DNA of 43,223 nucleotides, from positions 1 to 43,223 of the forward strand of contig JAFXXK010000027.1 in assembly GCA_017542305.1 (NCBI GenBank), written 5' to 3'. Both the position numbers and the translations under genes were made by a program. The stretch comes from a bacterium. Its GTDB lineage: Bacteria > Cyanobacteriota > Vampirovibrionia > Gastranaerophilales > Gastranaerophilaceae. A model generated the notes under the pieces. It was not told the DNA's origin. It saw only the letters and a list, made by a program, of their open reading frames with translations, and searched no databases. Position 1 is the stretch's first letter; each line of letters opens with the position of its first letter. Of the stretch, positions 6,933 to 15,529 are shown piece after piece.

Positions 6933-7892
6933 ATGGCAGTTTATTTTTTCTATGGAGAAGAAGATTTTAATATTGAAAGGGAAATCGACAAGCTGAAAAG
7001 CTCGCTGGACAAGAATTTTCTTGAAATGAGTTTTAAGGTTTACGATAATCCAAAGTATGCGGATTTGATTTCTATTCTGAGAACTCAGCCGATGATGTTC
7101 GGCAAAATGCTTGTTGTTATTAAGTGTCTTGATTATTTCTCAAAAACTTTTGATGATAAAGAAATAAAAGAGATTACAAAAGCATTGGAAGATAACAACG
7201 AAAATCTTGATATCGTTTTCGCTGCGGAACTGCCGAGAGATGAGGGTAAAAAACTCGACAGCCGTAAGAAATTATTCAAGCTGCTTAGTAAATTTAATGC
7301 TAAAGAATTTGCAACAATCCCGACATACAAAACCGCTGAATTAGAAGCTTTTATAAAGAAAAATGCACAGTCGAAAAAGTTGAAAATGTCACAGGATGCA
7401 ATAACTGCAATGATTTCTCAAATAGGGAATAATTTAAGACAGATAGATAAAGAACTTGATAAACTGCAAATTATTGCACATCCCGAAAATCTTGTAACGG
7501 CTGAAATGGTAAAAGAATACTGCGTATCAAATGAGGATTTGTTTGCGTTTTCGGATTATCTGATGGCAGGCGAAAAAGACAAAGCATTAAAAGAATACCG
7601 CAAATTGTTAGATAAAAAATTCTGTCTTGAAATAGCCGCAACATTACAAACAATGATTAGACGTTGGATTATCTTGAAAGCAAACTCTGGAGAATCAACT
7701 TTTGAATTGGCAAAAATGACAGGAATGAATGAGTATGTTGTAAAATTAACCTTACAAAAACTCAAAAAAACAAAAGCAAACCTGAAAGACCTTGTAAAAC
7801 TAAAAGAAAATATAACTGAAGCGGAATACAGGATTAAATCAGGTCAATCCTTAAATCCGGATTCGGAAATTGAAAATGCGTTTTTTAAATAA
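6933..7892 (+). CDS. holA: DNA polymerase III delta subunit (clamp loader)
   Basis: HolA opens the beta sliding clamp within the clamp-loader complex. The 319-aa product matches the family in length and in layout: MAVYFFYGEEDFNIEREI opening, a degenerate AAA+ core with no Walker A, LRTQPMMFGKMLVV (about 45-58), the IGNNLRQIDKELDKL motif near 170-185 and an all-helical C-terminal collar. The ATG at 6933 is preferred to a codon at 6915 because it starts the conserved sequence and fits the leaderless promoter geometry. The next gene, ten bases on, is the delta-prime subunit, so both clamp-loader arms are co-expressed. Confidence 0.94.
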   Translation: MAVYFFYGEEDFNIEREIDKLKSSLDKNFLEMSFKVYDNPKYADLISILRTQPMMFGKMLVVIKCLDYFSKTFDDKEIKEITKALEDNNENLDIVFAAELPRDEGKKLDSRKKLFKLLSKFNAKEFATIPTYKTAELEAFIKKNAQSKKLKMSQDAITAMISQIGNNLRQIDKELDKLQIIAHPENLVTAEMVKEYCVSNEDLFAFSDYLMAGEKDKALKEYRKLLDKKFCLEIAATLQTMIRRWIILKANSGESTFELAKMTGMNEYVVKLTLQKLKKTKANLKDLVKLKENITEAEYRIKSGQSLNPDSEIENAFFK

Positions 7893-7901
7893 GGGAAAAA
7901 T

Positions 7902-8771
7902 ATGGGAACAACGGTTTTAGAAGAAAAATATCCTTTTTTAATTAAATATTTCAAAAGCGGGATTGAAAGTGAAACCCGTAATATTGCTCATTGTATTCTG
8001 TTTTACGGAACGGATTTGCAGGCACAATACGATTTGGCAATGGAAATTGCAAGACTTTTAAACTGTACGGGGGACAGAAGTAATGAATGTAATTGCCTGA
8101 ATTGCAGCTGGATAAGAAATAATCAGCACCCTGCTGTTTTGACGATTTCAAAAGTCGATAATAAAGAAACGGACGATACGTCAAAAACAGTTATATCAAT
8201 TGATCAGGCAAGAAATATAAAAAATAATCTTATGACAACATCAGATTACCACAGGGTTTTAATATTCTGCGACAGGGATAAAGACGGGAATATATGCGGT
8301 TTGAATGAAACCAATTTTCAGGCACCGACAGCCAATGCTTTACTGAAAACATTTGAAGAGCCGCCTGCAAAGACAACATTCTTTTTCCTTACAAAAGACA
8401 AGGACGATATGTTATCAACCATTATTTCACGTTCACAATGCTTCTTTGTACCATCGAAAGAAGAAGAAATAAGAGATTTTAGTTTAGTGAAAGATATTAT
8501 GGAAAACTATCTGAAAATCCCGAGAAATGATGTCCTGAACTTATACAACTCCTTGTTAAATCTTACAAAAGAAAATGATGCCGAAGAAGTTTTAAATCAG
8601 GTTCAGAATTATATCTGTGCATTATTAAAAAATGCTTTGGGTAATCCTGTCCTTAAAATAAAATTAATTCAGGACATAAATGCAGCAGAACATGCAAAAC
8701 AAGAGTTAAAACTGAATATGAATATTCAGACTATTCTTGAAACACTCGCTTACGCATTAGTTTTAAAATAA
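7902..8771 (+). CDS. holB: DNA polymerase III delta-prime subunit
   Basis: The 289-aa product is an AAA+ clamp-loader subunit. Zinc-binding cysteines are seen at 55, 63, 65 and 68. The sensor-side motif TANALLKTFEEPP (about 144-156) and ISRSQCF (about 175-181) carry the family's conserved SRC-like element. The Walker A region (FYGTDLQAQ) lacks the GKT needed for ATP binding. That identifies it as delta-prime rather than the tau/gamma subunit DnaX. A Shine-Dalgarno AAGGG lies just before the ATG, and the gene follows holA closely. Confidence 0.92.
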   Translation: MGTTVLEEKYPFLIKYFKSGIESETRNIAHCILFYGTDLQAQYDLAMEIARLLNCTGDRSNECNCLNCSWIRNNQHPAVLTISKVDNKETDDTSKTVISIDQARNIKNNLMTTSDYHRVLIFCDRDKDGNICGLNETNFQAPTANALLKTFEEPPAKTTFFFLTKDKDDMLSTIISRSQCFFVPSKEEEIRDFSLVKDIMENYLKIPRNDVLNLYNSLLNLTKENDAEEVLNQVQNYICALLKNALGNPVLKIKLIQDINAAEHAKQELKLNMNIQTILETLAYALVLK

Positions 8772-8772
8772 T

Positions 8773-9294
8773 CTAAGCCTGAATATTCTGAACTTGACAT
8801 TCAACACCCAAGTCACTTGCTTTATGAGAAATTTCTTCTAATTTTTGATGCGTCGGACTATTTTTCACAATGTTTTTGAAGCCGTTGCTAAAAGTCAGAT
8901 ATGTTGTTCCCAAAGCTCCGAGCGTACCGCCTGCTATTGCACCCAATGTACCGAATACTGCACGTTTCCATACTTTACCTTTGTTAAATATCGCTAAAGC
9001 GGCAGGAATACCTGCACCTAATATCGAACCCACAAAAGTATAAATTTTAACTCTGTTTCCAAGTTTTCTTCCCTGTTCCACTAATTTTTCCTGAGCTTCG
9101 GGAGAATTTATGGAATCAGCTGTTGTATTATTTTCCTCATACAATTTTTCGAAGGTATCAGCATTTTCCTCCGGTACGGTATAAGTATATTTTTTATTTC
9201 TTGCACTATCAGTTAATTCATAAGTTTGTCTGCCGTTTACAGGAGTACCTGCTTTAGTAATATTCCCTACCGGAAGCAAATTGTCACCTAACAT
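8773..9294 (-). CDS. Unknown protein with a glycine-rich membrane hairpin
   Basis: The 173-aa product is not recognised. The N-terminal 70 residues are polar, with strand-like segments (RQTYELTD, KYTYTVPEE). Residues about 85-145 hold two hydrophobic, glycine-rich segments (VGSILGAGIPAALAIF and GTLGAIAGGTLGALGTTYL) separated by a basic loop, like a glycine-zipper hairpin that inserts in or disrupts membranes. The ATG at 9294 is chosen because AGGA lies eight bases upstream; a GTG at 9318 is less likely. A TATAAT box on the minus strand (9328-9323) could be its -10. It converges on holB with no spacer and no visible terminator. Confidence 0.7.
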   Translation of the reverse strand: MLGDNLLPVGNITKAGTPVNGRQTYELTDSARNKKYTYTVPEENADTFEKLYEENNTTADSINSPEAQEKLVEQGRKLGNRVKIYTFVGSILGAGIPAALAIFNKGKVWKRAVFGTLGAIAGGTLGALGTTYLTFSNGFKNIVKNSPTHQKLEEISHKASDLGVECQVQNIQA

Positions 9295-9390
9295 AACACT
9301 ATTCCTATATATCTGCACTTATATTATAATAAAAACTTTTTTCCCGAAAAACTTGCTCTATACCGTTTATACTTATACAAATCTTAATAT

Positions 9391-9696
9391 TTATTTTAGT
9401 ACTTTATCAAAAGTGGCAGCATCCAAAAATCTTATAGTTTTTTCGCTGATATACATAGCAATTTTTGAAATATAAGAATGATGCTGCCAAAAAGAATTAT
9501 ATTTATCAAGTATACTAAAAATCCATTGATCTACTGCGTTTATTTTTGAATTCTTCATCATGTGATTTGCATTATTGGCATCATCTCTTGGCAGCTCAAC
9601 AACGTTCTTTTTTAATATAGGCGAATTTTTTAACATATCGGAATAAGTGCGCTGCCTTCGCGGAATTGTGCTAATTCTACGCATTCTTAAGGACAT
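9391..9696 (-). CDS. Basic protein of unknown function
   Basis: The 101-aa product is not recognised. The first 30 residues are strongly basic (SLRMRRISTIPRRQR). The rest is probably helical, with NNANHMMKN and a stretch of alternating hydrophobic residues (about 55-95). There is no signal peptide. An excellent Shine-Dalgarno GGGAGGA lies about ten bases before the ATG, which is the main reason to believe the gene is real. It is separated by about 85 bases from the neighbours on each side. Confidence 0.6.
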   Translation of the reverse strand: MSLRMRRISTIPRRQRTYSDMLKNSPILKKNVVELPRDDANNANHMMKNSKINAVDQWIFSILDKYNSFWQHHSYISKIAMYISEKTIRFLDAATFDKVLK

Positions 9697-9782
9697 AAAT
9701 GTATATTTCCTCCCTAAAAGTGTATTTACAACACTATAATACTATGGATATAAAATTCGTGCAACTAACTTATATATTAATC

Positions 9783-10337
9783 TTATCTTCTATAAACATT
9801 ATAATCAAATTTAAACTGAACTTCGATAGAATCTTTTTCATAAGCAGCAGGGAGCGGCTCAAACGGTGCGGTAAGTCTCAAAGCATTTATTGCGGCATTA
9901 TCCAACTCCGGATTACCGGAAGATTCCAGAACCGAATAATTTATAAGACTTCCGTCTTTTCCAATAGTGTATTTTAATGTTACACTTGCACTCTTATCAC
10001 CGCTTGGCGGATTCCAATTCATCTTGATATCGGTCTGCATTTTTTTCATATATGCCTGAAAATCCTGCGGTACACTTTTATCTATTTCTTTTTCTCTGAG
10101 AACCTGTATTCTGCGCGGCTGATTATATTTATGCGTAGTGCTTTTTATCTGATAAATCATACCGATAAAAGCAGTAATATTGGCTATAATAAGGAAACCG
10201 ATGATGCAGAAGGCAAGAATTACAGCTTTGTTTGGACCGTACGAAATCTCTGCTCCACATTGCGGACAATATTTATCAATTTCGCTTACGGCAGAACCGC
10301 ATGTTCTGCAAAAATGTTGTTTCCCATCATTACTCAT
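9783..10337 (-). CDS. Zinc-ribbon, single membrane helix and TonB C-terminal domain protein
   Basis: The 184-aa product has a cytoplasmic zinc ribbon (C10, C13, C24, C27), one membrane helix (about 37-62) and an outside domain. Residues about 90-184 match the TonB/TolA C-terminal fold: MKMNWNPP-like opening, VTLKYTIGKDGSLINYSVLE, then ELDNAAINALRLTAPFEPLP. In TonB this domain contacts outer-membrane receptors and passes on energy from ExbBD; in TolA-like proteins it links envelope layers. No exbB or exbD is nearby, and the usual N-terminal anchor is replaced by the zinc ribbon, so this is not a standard TonB. ACAGGA lies upstream of the start. It lies 17 bases after the helicase gene on the same strand. 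Confidence 0.85.
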   Translation of the reverse strand: MSNDGKQHFCRTCGSAVSEIDKYCPQCGAEISYGPNKAVILAFCIIGFLIIANITAFIGMIYQIKSTTHKYNQPRRIQVLREKEIDKSVPQDFQAYMKKMQTDIKMNWNPPSGDKSASVTLKYTIGKDGSLINYSVLESSGNPELDNAAINALRLTAPFEPLPAAYEKDSIEVQFKFDYNVYRR

Positions 10338-10354
10338 TATTATTATCCTGTTTC

Positions 10355-13300
10355 TTAATCAAGTAAAACTCTGTCAATACAAGCCTTGCTTGAATATTGC
10401 CATTCTCTGTACGTTATACGGTTAACTCTGAAGCCGCAGCGTTCAAGGATGGACTGTTTCTTCATATTTGACATCCTAAGCGGTGTCTTATCTTCAACTC
10501 CGTCAACTTCAACAATTAATTTGTCATCAACAAGTAAATCCGCACTTAATCCTGCAATATCAACACCTGCCTTTACATCATGCCCGAGTTCTCTGAGCTG
10601 AGCGGCAATTTCACGTTCAAGTTTGTTCTTATAAATATTTTCATCAATTTCGGAATTTTCAACCGCCATTTTATGATTGTTGTATTCCTCAATATATGAC
10701 ATATAATCTCTGAACAACCCATCCTGAATATCTTTAGGGTCGCGCGAAACAAAGTTTATAACCTTGTATCTTGCACGGGTAATCGCAACGTTAAACAGGT
10801 TTGGTTTCTGTAAGAATGTCAGACTTTGTGGGAAGCTGTTTGGTGCAAATGCCCATGACATAAGGATAATATCTCTTTCGTCACCCTGGAATGTATGTGC
10901 GGTACCAATTTCTATCTGATGTTTTTTCCTCATATGGTCTGATAAAACTTTTGATACAGAGATTTTCAGTTGCTCAACCTGAGCCCTGAACGGAGAAATT
11001 ATACCGATAGAAACAGGGTTGTCGGGATTTTTGCGTTCATCTTCGACAACAATATCGTACAAACGTTTAACAAGAGCCTCTATTTCAGGGAGATTTCTTG
11101 TTGCATCGGAATCTACTTTACCATCCTGAACGACTACCGTTTCAAGAACCTTTTCACTTCCGACATCTTTTTTCATAATACGGATACGTCCTCCGTAAAA
11201 TTCTTTGTTAGAAAAATCGATTACCGGCGGCAAACTTCTGAAATGCTCATCTAACATAACAGAATTTGGAGAATAGTAATCTGCCAAATCGAACATAGAA
11301 TTTGTCCTGTATCTCCACATCAGCTGATATTTGTCAGGTATTCCGTATTGAGCAAGGAAAGATTGTTCCTTTGCTTTTTCAAGGAATGAAAGATGCGGTA
11401 ATTGCTTGTCATCACCGACAATTACAGCACGTTTTGCCCTGAATAATATCGGGAAACACCCCGCAATATCACATTGAGAAGCTTCATCAATAATTGCAAC
11501 ATCAAACATACCCGGTTTAAGCGGCAATGAACCTGATACTGCGTATGTTGTCACACACCAGCATGGGAATGCTTCCAATAACGGTTTGAAATCTTCTGTT
11601 TCTAAGATTTTGTTTTGTTTATTCTGGTTACGCTGAAGAATAGATTTTGCGTGAATTTTTAATCTGTTCTTCTTAATCTGATCCTGCAAAATACCTTTCA
11701 GGCATTCTCTGCGTCTGCCTTTGAGAATATTTATTGCAAGCGGTCTTTGTTTCTTTTTCATCTGTCGGATTTGTTCTGTCAGAACATGGATATTACCTGT
11801 TTTTTGAATATCTGATTCAATTTTGCGTAATTTCCAGACCATTGCGGCAACTTCAAGTTCCGATTTTAATCTGCCGAGATTTTCGTAATTTACCTCGAAA
11901 TCTTTCAGCTTAAGGATTTTCTTTAATTTGCTTATACTGCCGTAATTTGCAATATTAGCAAAAAATCCTGTTCTTTCCATATTTTTTTCTAAAGTGGCAA
12001 GAATAGCCAAAATACTTTCTATCTCAGACTTTTTAAGTGCAGATTTGATAAACTGCATAGAGCCGATAGATTTTTCCTGCTCTTCGGTTTCGGAAGAAAG
12101 TGTAGTCCAGCTGTTTTCAAGCTTAAGAATCTGTTCACATTTATTTTCAGCGTCCCGAATAAGGTTAATATGTTCTTTCATATCATCAACACCGACAAAC
12201 AGACTGTCCTCAAAATCATTATCAATATCTGCTTTTCCGTTTATCAAATCGTTAAGCTGGTAACTCAGTTGTTTTTGATAATTCATACGACCGGCACGCA
12301 ATGCCAAATATGGTGCGCCAAGTTCATTTAATCTGTCAGCAACAACGTCAACAGCCTTATCCATACGGGAAGCTACAATAACCGTTTTGCCGTTTGCAAT
12401 TAAGTGGGCAACAAGGTTGACAATAGTCTGGGATTTACCTGTTCCCGGAGGTCCCTGAACGGCAATAAACTTGTTATTTTCAATATTTTTTATAACCTGT
12501 TCCTGCGAATCGCTCAGAGCAAGCGGTGTTATCGGATAAAAATCCGATATACTTTTCATATCTTTTATCGGGGAAGATTTGTCTTTTGACATTGCAAATT
12601 CTTCATTAATTACGTTAAGTGCAGTTTCACGATAAACTCCGCTCGGTTTTTCCGCTATTTGGGTTAACTCGTGCAAAACCCCGGCAGTTACGGTCGGACG
12701 CTTCGTAAGGATGATTGCAGCCTGATTTGTAAGATTAATTTTTTCAAGCTTTTTCATCTGTTTTTGTTTTGTGTCTTCCGTATTTATAATTTCTTCAACG
12801 TTTTCGCCGTCGATTTTTTCTTCATAAAAATCAGGTTCTTCATCCGGTGACAAATTGTCCTCATCAACATTGTTTTCATCACTTATATTGATGTCAATTT
12901 CAGGAATAATTGATTTTAATGTGGTAAGGAAAATTTCCATACTCTCATTAGTAATAGGTATAGTCGGAACAACTTCCAACAAACCTTCCAAAAGTGAATC
13001 GACCTCATCATCATCGTCACTTTTTTTCATCAGGGCTGTCAGAGCACCTGTGTTAAGTGACAAAACTTCCTCCTGCGGAATACAATTTATATTTACCCCG
13101 TTTCTTTCAAGGTGGCAGGGCATATACAATAACGGAGTCAAAAATTCACTTGCTCTGCGGTTTTTTGAATTTTTACCAACAAGGAATAAGTACCCGTATA
13201 TTAAATATTTGTCTTTTACGGAATTATTAGAAAGCGTCATTAGTTCGGTCAATTTTGTATCGCTGCCGTCAAGGCGCAAAAAATCTTCGTTACTTGTCAA

Positions 13301-13474
13301 AAGGCTTTCCTGACCTCTTAAGAAAATCCATTTATTATCTTTATCCCCTTTAAGGTTTCTGAAAGTAGAACTCTGAACTTCTTCTCTCACGCAGTCGTGA
13401 AGGTATAAGCTTAATTTCTTGATAAAACTGTTATTAAATGCCGAATTAATTGCTTTTGTTGCTTCCTGTAACAT
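10355..13474 (-). CDS. SF1 (Upf1/DNA2-like) helicase with C-terminal DUF559/Vsr-like nuclease domain
   Basis: The 1039-aa product has a Walker A GPPGTGKS (341-348), a Walker B/motif II DEASQ (663-667), a GDDKQLPH motif (687-694), TFQGDERD (861-868) and VAITRAR (896-902). These identify an Upf1-like SF1 helicase; residues 390-640, between motifs Ia and II, form a coiled-coil-rich insertion. The last 90 residues look like a PD-(D/E)XK-type nuclease of the DUF559/Vsr group: RE at 953-954, D979 in SADLLVDD, and EVDG (989-992). The N-terminal 330 residues are unassigned, with a very acidic stretch (about 195-235). Helicase-nuclease proteins of this kind occur in genome-defence systems and as lone genes. 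The ATG at 13474 has AAGGGG about 12 bases upstream. It diverges from cca. Confidence 0.88.
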   Translation of the reverse strand: MLQEATKAINSAFNNSFIKKLSLYLHDCVREEVQSSTFRNLKGDKDNKWIFLRGQESLLTSNEDFLRLDGSDTKLTELMTLSNNSVKDKYLIYGYLFLVGKNSKNRRASEFLTPLLYMPCHLERNGVNINCIPQEEVLSLNTGALTALMKKSDDDDEVDSLLEGLLEVVPTIPITNESMEIFLTTLKSIIPEIDINISDENNVDEDNLSPDEEPDFYEEKIDGENVEEIINTEDTKQKQMKKLEKINLTNQAAIILTKRPTVTAGVLHELTQIAEKPSGVYRETALNVINEEFAMSKDKSSPIKDMKSISDFYPITPLALSDSQEQVIKNIENNKFIAVQGPPGTGKSQTIVNLVAHLIANGKTVIVASRMDKAVDVVADRLNELGAPYLALRAGRMNYQKQLSYQLNDLINGKADIDNDFEDSLFVGVDDMKEHINLIRDAENKCEQILKLENSWTTLSSETEEQEKSIGSMQFIKSALKKSEIESILAILATLEKNMERTGFFANIANYGSISKLKKILKLKDFEVNYENLGRLKSELEVAAMVWKLRKIESDIQKTGNIHVLTEQIRQMKKKQRPLAINILKGRRRECLKGILQDQIKKNRLKIHAKSILQRNQNKQNKILETEDFKPLLEAFPCWCVTTYAVSGSLPLKPGMFDVAIIDEASQCDIAGCFPILFRAKRAVIVGDDKQLPHLSFLEKAKEQSFLAQYGIPDKYQLMWRYRTNSMFDLADYYSPNSVMLDEHFRSLPPVIDFSNKEFYGGRIRIMKKDVGSEKVLETVVVQDGKVDSDATRNLPEIEALVKRLYDIVVEDERKNPDNPVSIGIISPFRAQVEQLKISVSKVLSDHMRKKHQIEIGTAHTFQGDERDIILMSWAFAPNSFPQSLTFLQKPNLFNVAITRARYKVINFVSRDPKDIQDGLFRDYMSYIEEYNNHKMAVENSEIDENIYKNKLEREIAAQLRELGHDVKAGVDIAGLSADLLVDDKLIVEVDGVEDKTPLRMSNMKKQSILERCGFRVNRITYREWQYSSKACIDRVLLD

Positions 13475-13505
13475 GATTTTCTATGACCCCTTGTATATTA
13501 AAATA

Positions 13506-13534
13506 TTGTATATAATAGCATTTTACGCTAAAAT
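13506..13534 (+). promoter_or_regulatory. Promoter of cca (leaderless geometry)
   Basis: TTGTAT (13506-13511), a 17-base spacer and TAAAAT (13529-13534), followed by seven bases and the cca ATG. No Shine-Dalgarno is present. Confidence 0.45.
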
Positions 13535-13541
13535 AAGCAAT

Positions 13542-14660
13542 ATGAAAATCATCAATTTAAACGATAATGAAAATAAATTATATTATATCGGCGGAGTCGT
13601 CAGAGATGAAATTCTCGGGCTGAAAAGTTTTGACGTTGATTTAACCTACGTCGGCAATGCAATTGAATTTGCAAAAACTCTTAAAAATGCTGAAATTATC
13701 AAAATCAACGAGCCGTTCGGTACCGTAAGAGTAAAAATTGACGGGAAAGAAATCGATATAGCTTCAACCAGAGCGGAAATATACGAAAAAGCAGGACATC
13801 TTCCGACTGTTACAAAAATCGGCTGCAGTTTAAAAGAAGATGTTTCCCGTCGTGATTTTACAATTAATGCTATGGCAAAACAGTACAACAGCGGAGAAAT
13901 AACGGATTATACAGGCGGATTAGAGGATATAAAAAATAAACAACTCAGAGTTTTGCATGACAAAAGTTTTATTGATGATCCGACAAGAATTTTAAGAGCA
14001 TTAAAATTTGCCGTACGGTTTAACTTCACGCTGGAAGAAAACACAAAAAAACTTCGTGATGAATACCTAAAAAATGTTAATTATGATATGAGTTTTAAGC
14101 GGGTAAAAAAGGAGCTTATTGAAACTTTTAATCTTAATTCACAGACGGCTTATGATGAATTTATTTCGGCAGATATTTATAAACTCATAACAGAAAAAGA
14201 TATTCAAAAACCTGATATAAATATTGAACAATTTGTTAATAAATATAAAAATCTTATTAACCCACAAAATATCTGGCTGATATATGTCGGAACGGTCAGG
14301 GATTTAGAAAATCTGGAACCGACTTTGACAAAAGAAGAAAAGAAAATTCTCGACGACTTTACACTCATTGAAAAACGTAATCCTCAAAACGATTACGATA
14401 TATATAAAATGTTTGAAGGACTGATGTCCGAAACAGTTATCTTATACGGAGTTATGGAAAACTCTGATATTGCAAAGCATTATCTTGATAATTTAAAGGA
14501 TATAAAAATATCAATAACGGGACAGGATTTGCAAAAACTTGGATTTGAGCCGTCAAAAAAGTTTGGCGAATGTTTTGAATTTATACTTAAAGAAAAAATA
14601 CAAAACAAACACCTGACATTTGATAACGAAATCGAACTTGCAAAAAAATTTTTCGAATAA
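13542..14660 (+). CDS. cca: CCA tRNA nucleotidyltransferase / poly(A) polymerase family protein
   Basis: This enzyme adds or repairs the 3' CCA end of tRNA. The 372-aa product has the class II nucleotidyltransferase core: GGVVRD (17-22), the metal-binding DVD (31-33), SRRDFTINAMA (near 107-117) and DDPTRILRALKFAVRF (near 147-162). The C-terminal half is helical and divergent. The annotated start is the ATG at 13542. An in-frame extension back to 13419 would overlap the divergent helicase gene and add a stretch with no family similarity. Some bacteria split CCA addition between two enzymes; sequence alone does not settle whether this one adds all three bases. Confidence 0.9.
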   Translation: MKIINLNDNENKLYYIGGVVRDEILGLKSFDVDLTYVGNAIEFAKTLKNAEIIKINEPFGTVRVKIDGKEIDIASTRAEIYEKAGHLPTVTKIGCSLKEDVSRRDFTINAMAKQYNSGEITDYTGGLEDIKNKQLRVLHDKSFIDDPTRILRALKFAVRFNFTLEENTKKLRDEYLKNVNYDMSFKRVKKELIETFNLNSQTAYDEFISADIYKLITEKDIQKPDINIEQFVNKYKNLINPQNIWLIYVGTVRDLENLEPTLTKEEKKILDDFTLIEKRNPQNDYDIYKMFEGLMSETVILYGVMENSDIAKHYLDNLKDIKISITGQDLQKLGFEPSKKFGECFEFILKEKIQNKHLTFDNEIELAKKFFE

Positions 14661-14669
14661 ATCAACTGC

Positions 14670-14698
14670 TTGCTTTAAGATAAAATTTTTACTATAAT
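14670..14698 (+). promoter_or_regulatory. Promoter of mlaE-mlaF (leaderless geometry)
   Basis: TTGCTT (14670-14675), a 17-base spacer and TATAAT (14693-14698), then six bases and the mlaE ATG at 14705. No Shine-Dalgarno lies between. Confidence 0.6.
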
Positions 14699-14704
14699 CA
14701 GTAT

Positions 14705-15514
14705 ATGGTAACGTTTAAACAATACTTCAGGCAGTCTGCCACATATAAGATTTTCAGGGCTTTTAATCATCAATTTGTTGATTTCGTTACGACGTTGGGC
14801 GCAATTGTGCAAAATGGTATTATGACGCTTAAATATATTCTTATGGGGCAGGTTGAAAAAAAAGAACTGTTTGACCAATGCGTAAGATTTGGGATAAGTT
14901 CTTTACCCATAACGTTATCAATTGTAGGTATGACCTCAATAATCGTTACATCACAGGTTGCAGCAGAAATGGTTAAGCAGGGCGGCGGAAACTTTGTCGG
15001 ACTTCTGGTAAGTATTTTGATTGTCAGAGAAGTTGGTGCTGTTATGTCAGGCTTTGCCATTATTTCAATGATAGGTTCTTCATTAGCCTCAGAGCTTGCA
15101 ACAATGAGAGTTACTGAACAAATTGATGCCATTACCGTTTTGAAAGTTAACCCTATAAGATATTTATTTGTACCAAGAGTATTATCGGGAATTTTGATGA
15201 TGCCGGTGCTGGTAATTATCGCTTCCGCATTCGGAGTTGTTGCGGGTGCGGTTACAACTGCTATGACTACGGAATTGGGATTTCTTGCATACTTTGATTC
15301 GGCATGGCTCGGTATTTACATGAAAGATTTGAGCGTATGTATGCTGAAAGCCGTGGCTTTTGGCGGAACAATTGCGCTTATCAGCTGTTCATGCGGTTAT
15401 CAGGCATCCGGCGGGGCAAAAGGTGTAGGTTTGGCAACAAACAAAGCGGTTGTATGGTCGCTTATCGCAATAGTTATTTGGGATTTAATTTTCTCAATAG
15501 CGTTTTTCTTCTAA
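14705..15514 (+). CDS. mlaE: MlaE/YrbE-type ABC transporter permease
   Basis: The 269-aa product is an integral inner-membrane permease of the MlaE (YrbE) family, which moves phospholipids between the inner and outer membranes together with an ATPase and an MCE-domain protein. It shows the family pattern: an N-terminal amphipathic segment, about five hydrophobic helices, the REVGAVMSGFAI and ASELATMRVTEQIDA region (about 101-145) that contacts the ATPase, and a C-terminal GGAKGVGLATNKAVV stretch. The ATPase gene follows after 15 bases. No MCE (MlaD) gene lies downstream, so that partner must be encoded elsewhere. The start is leaderless in geometry. Confidence 0.93.
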   Translation: MVTFKQYFRQSATYKIFRAFNHQFVDFVTTLGAIVQNGIMTLKYILMGQVEKKELFDQCVRFGISSLPITLSIVGMTSIIVTSQVAAEMVKQGGGNFVGLLVSILIVREVGAVMSGFAIISMIGSSLASELATMRVTEQIDAITVLKVNPIRYLFVPRVLSGILMMPVLVIIASAFGVVAGAVTTAMTTELGFLAYFDSAWLGIYMKDLSVCMLKAVAFGGTIALISCSCGYQASGGAKGVGLATNKAVVWSLIAIVIWDLIFSIAFFF

Positions 15515-15529
15515 AATAAGGATAAATTT

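Noticed and set aside
13419-13541. Upstream extension of cca
   Set aside because: It overlaps the divergent helicase start, and the added residues do not belong to the family; the ATG at 13542 fits a promoter and the conserved start.
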